Assembly: GCA_030036985.1 (NCBI GenBank)
Contig: JASHSD010000275.1
Span: 1-5,278 of the forward strand
Reading direction: 5' to 3'
From: Bryobacteraceae bacterium
Lineage (GTDB): Bacteria > Acidobacteriota > Terriglobia > Bryobacterales > Bryobacteraceae
DNA: 5,278 nt
In this document: in pieces, positions 4,955 through 5,278 of the stretch
Layout of the letters: each line of letters begins with the position of its first letter
Numbering within the stretch: the stretch's first letter is position 1
Made by a program: the position numbers and the translations under genes
Notes under the pieces: generated by a model
What the model saw: the letters and a program-made list of their open reading frames with translations, nothing else
What the model was told of the DNA's origin: nothing
Databases searched by the model: none

Positions 4955-5278
4955 CGGTGTTGGGATTGCCACTGGCTCCAGGCGCGCATACGCATGTGGA
5001 ATCGGTGTTTATCGAGTGTTGTCCGCTGGATTGGCATCGCGAAGAACGATCTCCACGAGGCAGATTGTCGGTCGAGAGAGCAGGCGGATTTTCAGAGGGA
5101 CTTGCAAAATTCCGGGGTTGGCGCGTGCGGCGGAGTGCGACAGAAGGGTTGAGATAAGTTTTCGGGGCCGAATCCGCAACCCAATTAATGCAGATGCGGT
5201 TTTGTGCGCGGACTCGGCGGTCGGAAGACACACCTTTCCTGTCGGCGTGTCAAAGGCTCGGATTTCGCTGTGTCCCGG
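4955..5278. other. Right-edge stretch with no recognised gene
   Basis: Several short frames are open here but none resembles a family I know. A plus-strand frame ending at 5157 reads VLGLPLAPGAHTHVESVF near its start and turns Arg/Ser-rich. A minus-strand frame open from the right edge to 5009 contains HSEIRAFDTPTGKV. The stretch may be spacer, a decayed gene, or the ends of genes lying beyond the window. Confidence 0.3.

Overview
This GC-rich bacterial chromosomal window holds one housekeeping ribosomal/GTPase operon on the minus strand and a looser set of accessory genes to its right. High GC, Obg without a C-terminal extension, an orphan HicB, a DedA/VTT-like membrane protein, and YdeI-like and VOC genes separated by hairpin-rich spacers suggest a soil-type bacterium, possibly Acidobacteriota. 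That assignment comes from general gene resemblance, not a search, and is tentative.

Left part (1-2310, minus strand). The operon reads right to left: rplU (L21), rpmA (L27), obgE (Obg GTPase), then a yceH-like DUF480 gene running off the left edge. L21 and L27 are large-subunit proteins and Obg is a 50S-associated assembly GTPase, so the first three genes form a classic ribosome-assembly unit. The rplU leader has an AT-rich palindromic promoter candidate and an 8-bp hairpin. A perfect hairpin followed by a T run lies between rpmA and obgE, and its T run touches the obgE start codon. The end of obgE overlaps the start of the yceH-like gene by 8 bp.

Middle (2310-3690). A short orphan HicB antitoxin gene (plus strand) is preceded by what reads as a decayed hicA toxin gene. 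The remnant keeps a recognisable HicA C-terminus and the ATGA overlap with hicB, but has two in-frame stops. A plus-strand VTT/DedA-family membrane protein follows. It is separated from a convergent minus-strand gene by a hairpin-rich spacer that includes that gene's intrinsic terminator.

Right part (3690-5278). A minus-strand YdeI-like protein (DUF1801 plus OmdA-like) and a plus-strand VOC-fold protein are divergent, with 218 bp between them (4257-4474) in which I see no convincing promoter or gene. The VOC protein appears to lack three of the four usual metal ligands. Its gene ends just before a long GC-rich hairpin. The last 320 bases hold only unrecognised open frames.

I see no tRNA, rRNA, CRISPR array, transposase or phage gene. 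No complete undescribed system is evident. The best leads are the decayed hicA beside an intact hicB, and the terminator-like hairpin that replaces the ribosome-binding region of obgE.
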